A stretch of 64,000 nt of DNA. Origin: UBA2336 sp036787955 (GTDB lineage Bacteria; Bacteroidota; Bacteroidia; Cytophagales; Cyclobacteriaceae). Position 1 is the first letter of the stretch. The number at the start of each line of letters is the position of its first letter. Location: NCBI GenBank assembly GCA_036787955.1, contig DAIQOI010000001.1, positions 1 to 64,000 on the forward strand, written 5' to 3'. A program made the translations under genes and the position numbers. Positions 63,177-64,000 of this stretch are shown piece after piece. The notes beneath the pieces were generated by a model that was not told where the DNA came from, searched no databases, and saw only the letters and a list, made by a program, of their open reading frames with translations.

Positions 63177-64000
63177 TTATTTCACTGGCCGGTACCCGGA
63201 TTGTTTGAATAGCTGGTCGGCATTTTTCATCTGCATAAGTTGGGGCAATGTGGTCTCCGGGTGGCGCTTCATGTAGCTCTTCACAATTTCCCATCCTACC
63301 CATTGCCCGATACGACCCGGGCATTTCTCACCCACTTCAATGGTTTTTGGCCGGGGGTCGAGATATTTTTGTTTTACCAGATGACTGGTTGCATACAGCA
63401 CCTGATCTTCTACCAGCCGGTACCAGATGAGGTGAGCGTTTTGGCGAGAACCTTCTATCTCCTCTGCCGTATACCCAATCAGCACGCTGTCGGGTACACA
63501 CGGCACCATGTGCTTGGCAAAATAATAGGCTTTGCCGTATGCAATCATATCGGCTAACACGGTTTTATCTTCAGGATTGGTGTGATTAAAGTCATCGCTG
63601 ATGCCCTTCAGCAACATGACCGCGGGCACAATTGTGTGGGGTGAATATAACCGGAGCATGTACTGATAGATATTAGGACGGAACCGCGCGCCCGGACCGA
63701 GATAGTAATCCAGCCCGATGTAAATCACCGAATCGGTCGTAAACAAATCCGTTTCCAGCCCGCTGACAACCGTAACAATCCGGGGGATGCGCGCATCCGG
63801 ATAATAGTAACGCAGGTTGCTGAAGGCATCATTAAACTGCCGGTGCAGTTCCTGCTCATCGCCAAAAACACGCCTCACATCCATGCGCAGCGTATCGAGG
63901 TAGGGATTGGTAAAGCGCCTGTAGAGTTCGTTGATAAAAACGGAGTCGTTGGGATAGGCCGGCCGGTTAAAAAAATTATCGCGAAGCACCGGATGCCGCG
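63177..64000 (-). CDS. gldB: GldB-like gliding lipoprotein, 5' end outside the window
   Basis: The frame stays open up to base 64000, so the N-terminus and any lipobox are missing; a GTG at 63989 is only an internal codon. The visible part of about 274 residues has the GldB-like block DSVIYIGLDYYLGPGARFRP followed by YSPHTIVPAVMLL, and then GKAYYFAKHMVPCVPDS. GldB is an outer-membrane-linked lipoprotein needed for gliding in Flavobacterium, with no known activity. It lies 48 bp upstream of tpiA. Confidence 0.75.
   Translation of the reverse strand, partial: RHPVLRDNFFNRPAYPNDSVFINELYRRFTNPYLDTLRMDVRRVFGDEQELHRQFNDAFSNLRYYYPDARIPRIVTVVSGLETDLFTTDSVIYIGLDYYLGPGARFRPNIYQYMLRLYSPHTIVPAVMLLKGISDDFNHTNPEDKTVLADMIAYGKAYYFAKHMVPCVPDSVLIGYTAEEIEGSRQNAHLIWYRLVEDQVLYATSHLVKQKYLDPRPKTIEVGEKCPGRIGQWVGWEIVKSYMKRHPETTLPQLMQMKNADQLFKQSGYRPVK

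Noticed and set aside
1..64000. tRNA, rRNA, CRISPR arrays, insertion sequences, phage genes
   Set aside because: No transposase, integrase, spaced direct repeats or cloverleaf-like sequence was recognised; a dedicated covariance-model and repeat scan would be the decisive check.

Overview
The window comes from a gliding-type member of the Bacteroidota, most likely the Cytophagales. The evidence is a complete gldK-gldL-gldM-gldN block, a PorP/SprF-like outer-membrane protein, a SprE/PorW-like TPR lipoprotein and a GldB-like lipoprotein (all type IX secretion or gliding parts). Other Bacteroidota signs are a DUF4271-hemD pair, BF3164-like and OmpA/PD40 proteins, -7 boxes of the TAnnTTTG type and few Shine-Dalgarno sequences. 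No rRNA, tRNA, insertion sequence or CRISPR array was recognised. Many genes on the minus strand form short operons with 4-bp overlaps or gaps under 20 bp.

Layout. 1-3392 is an AT-rich accessory region on the minus strand. It holds the tail of an Rhs/YD-repeat protein with a papain/C39-like C-terminal toxin-type domain, a tightly linked exported small protein (candidate immunity), a second frameshifted C39-like module with no Rhs core, and a second exported protein cut by the window edge. 3799-5108 holds a beta-propeller lipoprotein and a 61-residue secreted cysteine peptide. 5205-8154 is a run with an efflux adaptor lipoprotein, two small ATP-synthase-associated membrane proteins, bactofilin and an M23 peptidase. 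The efflux permease and the atp genes expected beside them are absent.

8241-14915 (+) is sprE/porW-like, PBP1A and uvrC, overlapping one another. 14912-20565 (-) is the type IX motor and export core: PorP-like, GldK, GldL, GldM, GldN, closed by a strong terminator that lies inside the 3' end of uvrC. 20679-23712 carries heme-related genes (hemD, hemW) with DUF4271. 23768-26260 has a TerB-like protein, a LytTR/LytS-type two-component system and a small membrane protein. 26270-38101 is mainly housekeeping and metabolism: uvrA, aldo/keto reductase, gdhA with terminator, YbjQ-like, RluD-like, trans-sulfuration enzyme, an exported PLP enzyme paired with an exported RidA protein, and tag.

38112-56575 is rich in envelope functions: a barrel-like protein, M28 peptidase, AsmA-like protein, aldehyde dehydrogenase, transglutaminase-like protein, two related OmpA proteins, a PlpD-like patatin, a variant M23 peptidase, a DsbD-like reductase and an M20 dipeptidase. 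56726-64000 has a 1579-residue exported protein of unknown function, prmA, tpiA and a 5'-truncated gldB-like gene.

The main theme is the envelope: type IX secretion and gliding, peptidoglycan synthesis and remodelling, outer-membrane proteins and periplasmic redox. The least ordinary part is the polymorphic-toxin-like region at the left end.
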